Source of the DNA: Humibacter ginsenosidimutans
Lineage (GTDB): Bacteria; Actinomycetota; Actinomycetes; Actinomycetales; Microbacteriaceae
NCBI RefSeq assembly: GCF_007859675.1
Contig: NZ_CP042305.1
Coordinates: 1,240,001 to 1,304,000, forward strand
Reading direction: 5' to 3'
DNA length: 64,000 nt
The notes beneath the pieces were generated by a model that worked only from the letters and a program-made list of their open reading frames with translations, did not search any database and was not told the origin of the DNA. Shown here piece after piece: positions 18,783 through 29,263 of the stretch (the first letter of the stretch is position 1; each line of letters opens with the position of its first letter). Both the position numbers and the translations under genes were made by a program.

Positions 18783-20464
18783 GTGCTCGCAACCCTCGTC
18801 ATCGGCCTTCGCGAAGGCCTCGAGGCCGCACTCATCGTCGGCATCATCGCCGCATTCCTCAAGCGCAACGGCGCATCCCTGAAGCCCATGTGGCTCGGCG
18901 TCTCTGCCGCCCTCGTGCTCAGCGTCGCCGTCGGATTCGTTCTCCAGGCCATCGAGGCGAGCCTCCCCCAGGCCGCCCAAGAGGGCATGGAGGCCGTGAT
19001 CGGCGCGATCGCCGTGATCTTCGTGACGACCATGATCGTGTGGATGAAGAAGCACTCCCGCGCCATGAAGAAGGAGCTGGAGAAGGAGGCCGCTGAGGCG
19101 CTCGGAACGGGCACCACCTGGGCGCTCGCCGGCATGGCCTTCCTCGCGGTGCTCAAGGAGGGATTCGAGACCTCCGTCTTCTTGCTCGCCACGTTCCAGG
19201 CATCCACCAGTGCTGCCGCCGCCGCACTCGGCGCCGTGATCGGCGTGGCCGCAGCCGTCGCTATCGGCATCGGCCTCTACACCGGCGGCGTCAAGCTGAA
19301 CCTCTCCCGCTTCTTCACGATCACGGGGGTCTTCCTGGTCTTCGTCGCCGGCGGTCTTGTCGTCAGTGCCCTGCGCAGCGCCCACGAGGCCGGCTGGATC
19401 GTGTTCGGCCAGCAGCCGACCGTCGATCTGTCGTGGCTGGCTCCCACGGGATCCGTTCAGGCCGCGCTCATCACCGGCGTGCTCGGCATTCCCGCCGATC
19501 CCCGCGTCGTCGAGGTGCTGGGCTGGGTGCTCTACGTGGTGCCCGTGCTCGCGTTCTCGGTATGGCCCAAGCGCTACCGTCTCGCCCCGGCCGCCGTGCC
19601 CAAGGCCCTTCTCGGCGGCGCGGCGGTGCTGGGTGCCGCAGCGATCGTGCTCGCCATCGCGGTGCCGGCGGGCGGCTCTCCCGACGTGCCGGCGTCGGCG
19701 CCGCTCACGAACGGCGGCACCGCAGCCTTCCGCACCCAGGGCTCCGGCGGATCCCTCGCCGTGACAGGAACGGATGCCGCCACCTACCGATTCGGCGGAT
19801 CCTCGGCGACCACGCACGCCGGCGCGGACCGCGCGTGGAGCACGAACGTCACGACCCACCCGTCCGACCGTCCGAGCACGCTCGACCTCTCCGATCTGAC
19901 GCAGCTCGCCGGCGGCAGGATCCCGGTGGGAATCGACCCCTCCAACGCGCCCGGCCCCTACACGGCGCGCTGGACCAGCGCGATGCGCGTCTCCGCCTAC
20001 ACCAGCGGAGACGGGCTCGTGGATGCCTCCAACAGCGTGCGCACGGTCGTCACCATCTCCGGCGGCGGCCTCACCGCGCCGCGGGCCTTCGCTGTCCCGG
20101 ATGAAGGCGCCCAGTGGTCGGTGAAGGCCGGGCACGTCGCGGCCGCGAGCGCGTCGATCGCCGCGGCGCAGGCATCCGCCCGCGAAGCGCAGCTGTGGAA
20201 GCTGTGGCTGCCGCTCGCGTTCGCGATCGCCGCCGTCTGGCTGCTCGTCGCCGGGTTGCGCGGCCGCAAGCGCCTTGCCGTCGACGCCTCTTCTTCCGTC
20301 GTCACCGCCTCGACCGCGTCCGATGTCGCACGCGCCGATCCGACGTCCGCCGTGGGGCACTCCCCGCGACGACGCCCACATCGTCCGCCCCGGCACTCTC
20401 CGACGCAGCCGACCCCATGGCGCGCACAACCACCCCTAGGAGCACCACCTATGCAGCCAAGTAG
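18783..20464 (+). CDS. efeU: Ferrous iron permease EfeU (FTR1 family), apparent 1-base frameshift near 3' end
   Basis: FTR1-type iron permease with the two iron-relay motifs REGLE (residues 10-14) and KEGFE (125-129) in a seven-helix core. An extra extracytoplasmic region of about 180 residues follows, then a last helix (LPLAFAIAAVWLLVAGL). As given, the frame does not stop but runs in-frame into efeO, through a Pro/Arg/His-rich stretch typical of a wrong frame. Adding one G at the G4 tract 20354-20357 gives an Ala/Thr/Pro tail ending in TAG at 20464 (560 residues), overlapping efeO by 14 bases. The start is GTG with GAAGG upstream. Role: Fe2+/Fe3+ import with EfeO and EfeB. Confidence 0.88.
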
Positions 20465-21677
20465 CCGCCGACGCGTGAGCACCGGCCTGGCCACTGCGGC
20501 AGCGCTCATCAGCGCTGCCCTCGTCCTCACCGGATGCTCGAGCAACGAGAGCACCGCCGCCAAGACCAGCTCTGGCGTCTCGCACGTGAAGGTCACGCTC
20601 GCGAACGACGGGTCGAACGACACCTGCACGCTCGACCACACGTCAGCACCTGCCGGCCCCATCACGTTCACGGTCGAGAACACGAGCGCGACGGGCATCA
20701 CCGAGGTGGAGCTCCAGAGCGACGAGCGCATCATCGGCGAGAAGGAGAATCTCGCCCCCGGCCTCAAGCCCGTGAGCTTCACGCTCACGCTCGGCGGCGG
20801 CAAGTACACCGTGTACTGCCCCGGGGGCAAGAAGGAGAACCTCGACTTCACGGTCACCGGCAAGGCCGCCGCGCAGAAGAAGGGCAGCGTTCCGACCCTG
20901 CTCGCCGCCGGCTCCGCCGAGTACGCGACATATGTCGACGACCAGATCGCCGGCATGGTGCAGGGCGTCGCCAGTCTCAAGTCCGCGATCGACTCCGGCG
21001 ATCTCGCCGCCGCGCAGAAGGAATACGGTCAGGCCCGGCCGTTCTACGAGCGCATCGAGTCGGACGTCGAGGGATTCGTGCTGCCCGGTTCGAAGCCGAA
21101 CGACAACGCGGGAAACCTCGACTATCTGATCGACATGCGGGCATCCAATCTCGACCCGACGGTGGGCTGGCACGGCTTCCACGCCATCGAGCGCGATCTG
21201 TTCCAGGCCAAGGCCATCACGAGCGGCACCCAGCAGTTGGCCGCCGAGCTGCAGAAGAACGTCGGCACGCTGGCCGGACTCGCGAAGAACCTGAAGTACA
21301 AGCCGGAGGACCTCGCGAACGGTGCCGCCGGCTTGCTCGAAGAGGTGCAGTCGGAGAAGATCAAGGGCGAGGAAGAGGCGTTCAGCCACATCGACCTCGT
21401 CGACTTCGCGGCCAACGTCGAGGGATCCCAGCAGGCCTTCGAGTACCTCAAGCCAGGACTCACCAAGATCGACAGCACGCTGACCTCGCAGATCAACACG
21501 CAGTTCCAGAAGGTCAACGCGATGCTCGACACCTATCGCGATCCCTCGGCCATCGGCGGCTACGTGACGTACACGCCGGCGCTCAGGGCCAGCGACGCCA
21601 ACAAGCTGAGCCAGGCCGTGCAGGCTCTGCAGGACCCGCTGTCGCGACTCGCCGAAAAGGTCGCCACCGCGCAATGA
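20451..21677 (+). CDS. efeO: EfeO iron-uptake lipoprotein (cupredoxin + M75 peptidase-like domain)
   Basis: A 408-residue exported lipoprotein of the EfeUOB system. A lipobox (LVLTGC, Cys29) follows a basic N-terminus. Residues about 40-138 form a cupredoxin-like domain with the YCPGG segment. Residues about 150-400 are the M75/imelysin-like domain with the metal motif HAIE at 244-247 (GWHGFHAIERDLF). It is thought to bind iron and hand it to EfeU. The ATG start has AGGAG eight bases upstream and is clearly a separate start despite the run-on frame from efeU. Its stop overlaps efeB as ATGA. Confidence 0.93.
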   Translation: MQPSSRRRVSTGLATAAALISAALVLTGCSSNESTAAKTSSGVSHVKVTLANDGSNDTCTLDHTSAPAGPITFTVENTSATGITEVELQSDERIIGEKENLAPGLKPVSFTLTLGGGKYTVYCPGGKKENLDFTVTGKAAAQKKGSVPTLLAAGSAEYATYVDDQIAGMVQGVASLKSAIDSGDLAAAQKEYGQARPFYERIESDVEGFVLPGSKPNDNAGNLDYLIDMRASNLDPTVGWHGFHAIERDLFQAKAITSGTQQLAAELQKNVGTLAGLAKNLKYKPEDLANGAAGLLEEVQSEKIKGEEEAFSHIDLVDFAANVEGSQQAFEYLKPGLTKIDSTLTSQINTQFQKVNAMLDTYRDPSAIGGYVTYTPALRASDANKLSQAVQALQDPLSRLAEKVATAQ

Positions 21678-23014
21678 CCGATTCGCACGAGCGCCAGGGC
21701 GATCTCGACGACGTGGACCACGGCGTCGAGGACGCCGTCGGAGCGACGCAGGGCTCTGCTGCGGACCCGCAGCAGCACGCGTCGACCCACGTCAGCAGGC
21801 GCGGACTGTTCGCGATGGGCGCCGGCGGCCTCGCCGTCGGCGCCCTCGCCGGCTTCGGGGGAACAGTCGCGGCACAGGCGATGATGCCGCAGGACGATGG
21901 CGAGGCCGTCGACGCCTCGGTGAGTCACCCGTTCTACGGCAACGTGCATCAGGCCGGCGTGCAGACCGAGCCGCAGCGGCACTGCGTCTACATGACCTTC
22001 GACGTCGACCCCGGCACGACGGCGACCGATCTCCAGTCGCTCTTCGCCATGTGGTCGGCGGGCATCGCCCAGCTCATGCAGGGCAAGCCCGTCGGTCTCG
22101 TGCAGCCGCCGAGGGCCGCGGCCGTTCCGGCGGACACGGGCGAAGCCACCGACCTCAGCCCGAACGCACTCACCGTCACGCTCGGCCTCGGGCCCGGGAT
22201 CTTCGACGATCGCTTCGGCCTCGCCCACAAGCGACCGACGCTGCTGAAGAAGCTCCCCGCCCTCCCCAGCGACAACCTGCAGGCTGCGCTGAGCGGCGGG
22301 GATCTCAGCCTGCAGGCGTGCGCAGAGGACCCGCAGGTGGCATACCATGCCATCCGCGACCTCGCCCGCATCGGACGCGGCACCGTCAGCACGCGCTGGA
22401 CCGTGATGGGGTTCGGCCGAGCCTCAGCGGGAGCGAACCAGATGACGCCGCGCAACCTGATGGGCTTCAAGGACGGCACCCGCAACGTGCGCAGCGACGA
22501 CGAGTTCCGCCAGTTCGTCTGGCTCGACGATGCCGATTGGATGTCGGGCGGCACGTACCAGGTCGCCCGCAAGATCCAGATGAACATCGAGATCTGGGAC
22601 GCCTCGGGCATCGGCAGCCAGCAGGATGTCTTCGGCCGCACCAAGTCGGAGGGTGCACCGCTCGGCGAGAAGAAGGAGTTCGACACGCCCGACTTCGCCG
22701 CCACCGAGCACGGCCAGCACGTCATCCCGCAGAACGCGCACATCGCCCTGGCCGCTCACGAGAACAACGGCGGCGTCAAGATTCTGCGCCGCTCGTACAA
22801 CTACACCGACGGCATCAACCAGTTCGGTCAGCTGGATGCCGGTCTCATGTTCATCGCGTACATGAACGACCCGCAGCACTTCGTGAAGCTGCAGACCCGG
22901 CTCGGCTCGTACGACCAGCTCAACGAGTACATCTCGCACATCGGTTCTGCGATCTTCGCCGTTCCGCCCGCGCCCGAGGCGGGTCACTATCTCGCGGAGA
23001 AGCTCTTCAGCTAG
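21674..23014 (+). CDS. efeB: Dye-decolorizing heme peroxidase EfeB, Tat-exported
   Basis: A 446-residue DyP-type peroxidase. An unusually long charged leader (about 40 residues) precedes the twin-arginine signal SRRGLFAMGAGGLAVGALAG, so export as a folded heme protein through Tat is expected. The DyP hallmark GFKDGTRN is present, followed by AHIALAAHENNGG with the probable proximal His region. In the EfeUOB model it oxidises Fe2+ or helps release iron from heme for EfeU. Start codon overlaps the efeO stop by 4 bases. It is the last gene of the operon. Confidence 0.94.
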   Translation: MTDSHERQGDLDDVDHGVEDAVGATQGSAADPQQHASTHVSRRGLFAMGAGGLAVGALAGFGGTVAAQAMMPQDDGEAVDASVSHPFYGNVHQAGVQTEPQRHCVYMTFDVDPGTTATDLQSLFAMWSAGIAQLMQGKPVGLVQPPRAAAVPADTGEATDLSPNALTVTLGLGPGIFDDRFGLAHKRPTLLKKLPALPSDNLQAALSGGDLSLQACAEDPQVAYHAIRDLARIGRGTVSTRWTVMGFGRASAGANQMTPRNLMGFKDGTRNVRSDDEFRQFVWLDDADWMSGGTYQVARKIQMNIEIWDASGIGSQQDVFGRTKSEGAPLGEKKEFDTPDFAATEHGQHVIPQNAHIALAAHENNGGVKILRRSYNYTDGINQFGQLDAGLMFIAYMNDPQHFVKLQTRLGSYDQLNEYISHIGSAIFAVPPAPEAGHYLAEKLFS

Positions 23015-23061
23015 GACGTGTCCGGCCTCGCCGCCCCGGTTCGTCCGGCGGACGGTCCTAG
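23011..23061. terminator. Possible terminator between efeB and a convergent lipoprotein gene
   Basis: CTAGGAC (23011-23017, including the efeB stop) pairs with GTCCTAG (23055-23061). The loop contains further GC-rich self-complementary sequence. The stem is short, so the call is weak. Confidence 0.35.
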
Positions 23062-23084
23062 CCCGGCGCTCCGCGGTCGACCGT

Positions 23085-23528
23085 CTACTTCTTCTCGGTG
23101 ACCGTGTAGTTGGCGACGTGTTCGCGCGCACCGTCCCTGGCCACGACGACGAGCACGGAGTACGGCTTCTTCGTGTACGCGGCAGAACCGGCCTTCGCAG
23201 CGGTGTCGTGCTGGTCTCTCGTGAACCCGGCATCCGCCAGCTGATCCTCGATGGTGGCCAACGCGTTCGGGTCGTGCACCCTGATGGTGACGTTCCAGAG
23301 CTTGCCGTCGGACGACCCGACTGTTGCGCCGTAGAGCACCTCGCCGTCGGCGAGAGGGACCTCGGTCGGGAAGTCTGCGGGAACCGTCTTGCGTGCGACG
23401 TCCACGTGACCGTGCGAGATGTCTCGCACCACGCCTTGCAAGCTGCAGCCCGACAGGGCTCCGACCGTGCCGAACGCGAGCACCGCGGCAAGCGGCAACG
23501 CGACAAGTGCGCGACGTGATCTCGGCAC
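23085..23528 (-). CDS. Small putative lipoprotein
   Basis: A 147-residue protein with a basic N-terminus, hydrophobic core and lipobox VGALSGC, so it is probably anchored to the outer face of the membrane. The mature part contains FPTEVPLADGEVLYGATVG and a C-terminal alpha/beta-like region (TIRVHDPNALATIEDQLADAGF). That arrangement resembles many uncharacterised actinobacterial lipoproteins. It is convergent with efeB and 104 bases upstream lies the end of typA. Nothing ties it to iron uptake except position. Function unknown. Confidence 0.7.
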   Translation of the reverse strand: MPRSRRALVALPLAAVLAFGTVGALSGCSLQGVVRDISHGHVDVARKTVPADFPTEVPLADGEVLYGATVGSSDGKLWNVTIRVHDPNALATIEDQLADAGFTRDQHDTAAKAGSAAYTKKPYSVLVVVARDGAREHVANYTVTEKK

Positions 23529-23632
23529 GATGACTCCAGGAGTGGGAGCGCCATGGGGCGCGGACTACGACACCGGTAAGGTAGCGCGAGTTCGTGCGAG
23601 TGTCATCCGAGTTTCTCGGATGCAGTCACCTG

Positions 23633-25543
<1,911 letters not shown>

Positions 25544-25730
25544 GACGGTAGTCCCTTGAGCGTGCGGGTGTGAACGGATGCCTGCCCGCTGCAACGCGAC
25601 CAGACCGAAGTCGAGAGCCCGGAGTGCTCCGACAGCCGACGCCTCTCTCGAGGCTTGCGGCGGTCGAAAGCCCTGTTCACCGCTTCTCAGCGGCGCCGGG
25701 CACGGCGAACGGGCACTGACGGCCCGCCTT

Positions 25731-27410
25731 TCAGTCTACCGAATCGTTCCTGAACAACTCCGCACGCTGTTCGCGACGCTCGCGCTGGATCAGCGGGTCG
25801 GGAACCGGCACGGCGGCGATCAGTCGCTGCGTGTACGGATCCTGCGGGTTGCGCAGCACCTGGTCCTTGGTTCCCTGCTCGACGATCTTGCCGTGGTTCA
25901 TCACGACGATGCGGTGCGCGAGCACGTCGATCACCGCGAGGTCGTGCGTGATGAACAGGCAGGCGAACTTGAGCTCCTCCTGCAGGTTCTGCAGCAGGTT
26001 CAGGAAGCGGGCCTGTACCGACACGTCCAGCGCCGACGTGGGCTCGTCCGCGATGAGCAGCGGCGGCTGCAGGGCGATGGCCCTGGCGATGCCGACACGC
26101 TGCCGCTGACCTCCCGAGAGCTCGTGCGGGTAGCGGTTGCGGAACGAACGGGGCAGCTCCACGTCGTCGAGCAGCTTCTCGACCCGCTTCTGCAGTGCAC
26201 GGCCCTTGGCCTCGCCGCTGAGCATGATCGGCTCGCCGATGCTCTCGCCGATCGGGATGCGCGGGTTCAACGACGACCCCGGGTCCTGGAAGACGATGCC
26301 GATCTGCTTGCGGGCGTGGCGCAGTTCCTTCGCGCTCATCGCGGCGATGTTCTTGCCGTTCACCGCGAGGATGCCCGAGTGCACGGGCAGCAGGCCGACC
26401 GCGGCACGGCCGATGGTCGTCTTGCCGGAGCCCGACTCGCCGACGAGGCCGACGACCTCGCCAGGCATGATGTCGAAGGTCGCGTCGTCGACGGCGCGGA
26501 AGGCGGGGATGCGGCCGCGCTTCGGGTACTCGATCACGACATCCTCGAAGCGCAGCACCGGCTGCCCGGCGCGCTCCCCCTCGTCTGCGCCGGTGGACTC
26601 CACGCTGAGACGCGGCACCGCAGCGAGAAGCTGCTTGGTGTAGGGATGCTCCGGCTCGTGGAAGACCTGCACGATCTCGCCGGACTCGACGATGCGCCCG
26701 TCCTTCATCACGACGATCTTGTCGGCGAGATCGGCCACGACGCCCATGTCGTGCGTGATCAGCACGATCGCCGCGTCCACCTTCTCGCGCAGCGCGCGCA
26801 GCAGGTCGAGGATCTCCGCCTGCACCGTCACATCGAGCGCTGTCGTCGGCTCGTCGGCGATCAGCAGCTTCGGGTCGCAGGCCAGGGCCATCGCGATCAT
26901 CGCGCGCTGGCGCTGGCCGCCGGAGAGCTGGTGCGGGTACTTGTCGACGCTCGTCTCGGGAGAGGGCATCTCCACGAGCTGGAGCAGCTCGATCGCCCGT
27001 GCGCGGGCATCCGACGGCGACATCGCCTTGTGCACCCGCAGCATCTCGATGATCTGGAACCCGACGGTGTACACCGGGTTCATCGCGGTCATCGGCTCCT
27101 GGAAGATGACAGCCATTTCCTCGCCGCGCAGCCTGCGCAACTGCGAGTCGCTGATGTGGCTGATGTCGCGCCCGACGAACTCGATCGTGCCGTGCACGCG
27201 TCCGTTCGGAGGCAGCAGACCCAGCAGCGCCATCGAGCTCGAGCTCTTGCCCGAACCGGACTCTCCGACGATGGCGAGCACCTCGCCGGGCATCACCTCG
27301 TAGTTCATGTCGATGGCCGCGGGATACCACGTGCCATCGACCCAGAAGTCGACGCCGAGGTTCTCGATCCTCAGCACGGGCTTCGCGCCCGTCGTCACTG
27401 TTGTGCTCAC
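25731..27410 (-). CDS. Oligopeptide/dipeptide ABC transporter, fused double ATPase (DppD-DppF type)
   Basis: A 559-residue protein with two complete nucleotide-binding domains in tandem. The first has GESGSGKSSSS and LSGGQRQRAMIA; the second has GESGSGKTTIG and LSGGQRQRVGIA. Each is followed by the oligopeptide-ABC C-terminal segment (EPEHPYTKQLLAAVP and NPQDPYTQRLIAAVP). It therefore replaces the separate DppD and DppF subunits that power the permeases encoded upstream at 28124-30792. The start is probably the GTG at 27410 (MSTTVTTGAKP), with AAAGGA upstream; a GTG seven codons earlier is possible. It is separated from the permeases by an opposing PH-domain gene. Confidence 0.9.
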   Translation of the reverse strand: MSTTVTTGAKPVLRIENLGVDFWVDGTWYPAAIDMNYEVMPGEVLAIVGESGSGKSSSSMALLGLLPPNGRVHGTIEFVGRDISHISDSQLRRLRGEEMAVIFQEPMTAMNPVYTVGFQIIEMLRVHKAMSPSDARARAIELLQLVEMPSPETSVDKYPHQLSGGQRQRAMIAMALACDPKLLIADEPTTALDVTVQAEILDLLRALREKVDAAIVLITHDMGVVADLADKIVVMKDGRIVESGEIVQVFHEPEHPYTKQLLAAVPRLSVESTGADEGERAGQPVLRFEDVVIEYPKRGRIPAFRAVDDATFDIMPGEVVGLVGESGSGKTTIGRAAVGLLPVHSGILAVNGKNIAAMSAKELRHARKQIGIVFQDPGSSLNPRIPIGESIGEPIMLSGEAKGRALQKRVEKLLDDVELPRSFRNRYPHELSGGQRQRVGIARAIALQPPLLIADEPTSALDVSVQARFLNLLQNLQEELKFACLFITHDLAVIDVLAHRIVVMNHGKIVEQGTKDQVLRNPQDPYTQRLIAAVPVPDPLIQRERREQRAELFRNDSVD

Positions 27411-27455
27411 GACGTTCTGAATTCCTTTCACAAGGGCCTATGCCACCATGGTGCG

Positions 27456-28064
27456 GTGACCGAACCCGTAGTCCTCCGGCCGCGATTCGGCCTTGTTCTG
27501 TGCTTTCTCGTGTGGGCGATCGCCGCGCTGTGCGTCGGCTCGCTCATCGTGCAGGGCGATCCGATCGCCGCGCTTCGCTTCGCGCCGGCGTTCCTGACCG
27601 CTGCCTATCTGTGCTGGATGCTGTTCTGGCACCCGTGCGTTCGGGTGGATGCCTCCGGCGTCACGTTCGTCAACCTCGCCCGCTCCGTGCGCATCACGTG
27701 GCCCGCGATCGCCGCCATCGAGACCAAGTACTCGCTCACCGTTCGCACGGCGAGCGGCAAGTACACGGCCTGGGCGGCGCCGGGACCGAGCCGGTTCGCC
27801 ACGATGCGGGCGAGCAAGGCCGAGCTGCGCAACCTTCCCGAGTCCACCTACGGCGCCGGCGGCAGCGTCGGCCTCGGAGACATCCCGAGTTCCGACTCGG
27901 GTGCCGCTGCCCTGAACATCCGCCGCTACTGGGAGCAGCTGCAGCGCGACGGCCACCTCGGTGGCGCTGTCGAGGGCACGGGCGTTCAGACCACGTGGCA
28001 TCGCACTCAGCTCATCGTGCTGGGCGTGCTCGTGGTGCTGACGGTCGCCGGTATCCTCGCCTGA
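27456..28064 (+). CDS. PH-domain membrane protein
   Basis: A 202-residue protein. Two N-terminal helices (LVLCFLVWAIAALCVGSLIV and a second near 43-58) are followed by a bacterial PH-like domain of the PF10756 type (VRVDASGVTFVNLARSVRI and TWPAIAAIETKYSLTVRTASG). A final helix (LIVLGVLVVLTVAGILA) closes it. The start is GTG. It lies on the opposite strand inside the oligopeptide ABC locus, between the permease and ATPase genes. No functional tie to the transporter is visible. Function unknown. Confidence 0.75.
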   Translation: MTEPVVLRPRFGLVLCFLVWAIAALCVGSLIVQGDPIAALRFAPAFLTAAYLCWMLFWHPCVRVDASGVTFVNLARSVRITWPAIAAIETKYSLTVRTASGKYTAWAAPGPSRFATMRASKAELRNLPESTYGAGGSVGLGDIPSSDSGAAALNIRRYWEQLQRDGHLGGAVEGTGVQTTWHRTQLIVLGVLVVLTVAGILA

Positions 28065-28123
28065 CACCGCCGCCGGACGTTCCGGCGACGGTGTCACCGT
28101 CGAGTGCTGCTCCGACATGAAGG

Positions 28124-29263
28124 TCAGGCCGCCGAGGTCGCCTGCGTCGTCGGCTTCTCCCGCGACGCGGACTTCGCCGCCTTCGCCTTGCGGTTGAGGA
28201 GGCGTCGCTGCCGCGGGTCGAACGCATCGCGCAGGCCGTCGCCGATGAAGTTGATCGTCAGCGCGATGATCACGATGAACGATCCCGTCCACCAGAACAG
28301 CCACGGCCGGTTCTGGAACGCGTTCTGGTACTCGTTCATCAGCTGGCCGAGGGACACGTCCGGGGGCTGAACGCCAAGACCCAGATAGCTCAACGCCGCC
28401 TCGAGCAGGATGGCCGCCGACATGGTCAGCGTCGCGGAGACGATGATCACGCCGGCCGCGTTCGGCAGGATGTGCTTGAACATGATGCGGGAGTTGGATG
28501 CACCCGCCACCTTGGCCGCTTCGACGAACTCACGCTCGCGCAGGGCGAGAACCTCGCCGCGCACGAGTCGGGCGAGCGACGTCCACAGCAAGAGGCCGAG
28601 GATCAACGCCAGCACGAACGAGCCGGAACCCGCCGCGAAGTGAGCCACGATCGCCGCCAGCAGGATGAGCGGAACGATGATCACCATGTCGGTGAGGCGC
28701 ATGAGCAGCGAGTCGATCCGGCCTCCATAGTAGCCGGCTGCTGCCCCGATCACGGCACCGATGGTCGTCGACACGATGCCGATCACGAAGATGATCATGA
28801 TCGACTGCTGGATGCCGCGCATCACCTCCGCGAACACGTCGCGCCCGATCTCGTCCTGACCGAACGGGTGGTCGCCCAGGCTGAACGGCCAGAGCTGAAG
28901 CGTCGGCTCCGTGCCGTTCACGAGCGGGTTGATCTGGGTCCAGTTGTACTTCCACCAGCCGTGGATGTGCAGTCCAAGGGCGTCGATGCCGACCGAGCTG
29001 AACGCGAGCAGGATCACCAGCACGAGCACGACGAGGGAGATCATCGCGCCCTTGTGGCGGAGGAAGCGGCGGAAGATGATCCGACCCTGGCTGAGACCCT
29101 CGACCTCTTTGAGCTCGATGGCGTTCTCGGCGTGCTCGGTGCCCAGGTCGGGCTGCGCGGCGATGTCGACCTCGTCGGTCACGTGGTCGCCGGGAATGGT
29201 CGGGTCGTTGCGGAACTGCGGCTCCTGGTCGAGCCCCGACGGATCGTTGTTGTTGTCGCTCAT
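28124..29263 (-). CDS. Oligopeptide ABC transporter permease, DppC/OppC type
   Basis: A 379-residue inner-membrane permease. An acidic N-terminal extension of about 60 residues precedes the OppC-N helix (MISLVVLVLVILLAFS). The family segment FGQDEIGRDVFAEVMRG is followed by six core helices. The ATPase-coupling EAA loop is EAAKVAGASNSRIMFKHILP, and the C-terminus is NFIGDGLRDAFDPRQRR. It pairs with the DppB-type permease, whose stop codon overlaps its start as ATGA. Substrate is probably peptides, judged by family only. Confidence 0.92.
   Translation of the reverse strand: MSDNNNDPSGLDQEPQFRNDPTIPGDHVTDEVDIAAQPDLGTEHAENAIELKEVEGLSQGRIIFRRFLRHKGAMISLVVLVLVILLAFSSVGIDALGLHIHGWWKYNWTQINPLVNGTEPTLQLWPFSLGDHPFGQDEIGRDVFAEVMRGIQQSIMIIFVIGIVSTTIGAVIGAAAGYYGGRIDSLLMRLTDMVIIVPLILLAAIVAHFAAGSGSFVLALILGLLLWTSLARLVRGEVLALREREFVEAAKVAGASNSRIMFKHILPNAAGVIIVSATLTMSAAILLEAALSYLGLGVQPPDVSLGQLMNEYQNAFQNRPWLFWWTGSFIVIIALTINFIGDGLRDAFDPRQRRLLNRKAKAAKSASREKPTTQATSAA

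Noticed and set aside
18321..21677. A single 1118-residue ORF reading as an EfeU-EfeO fusion protein
   Set aside because: Two separate starts with ribosome sites, a lipobox in mid-chain and the wrong-frame composition at the junction all indicate a one-base frameshift at 20354-20357.
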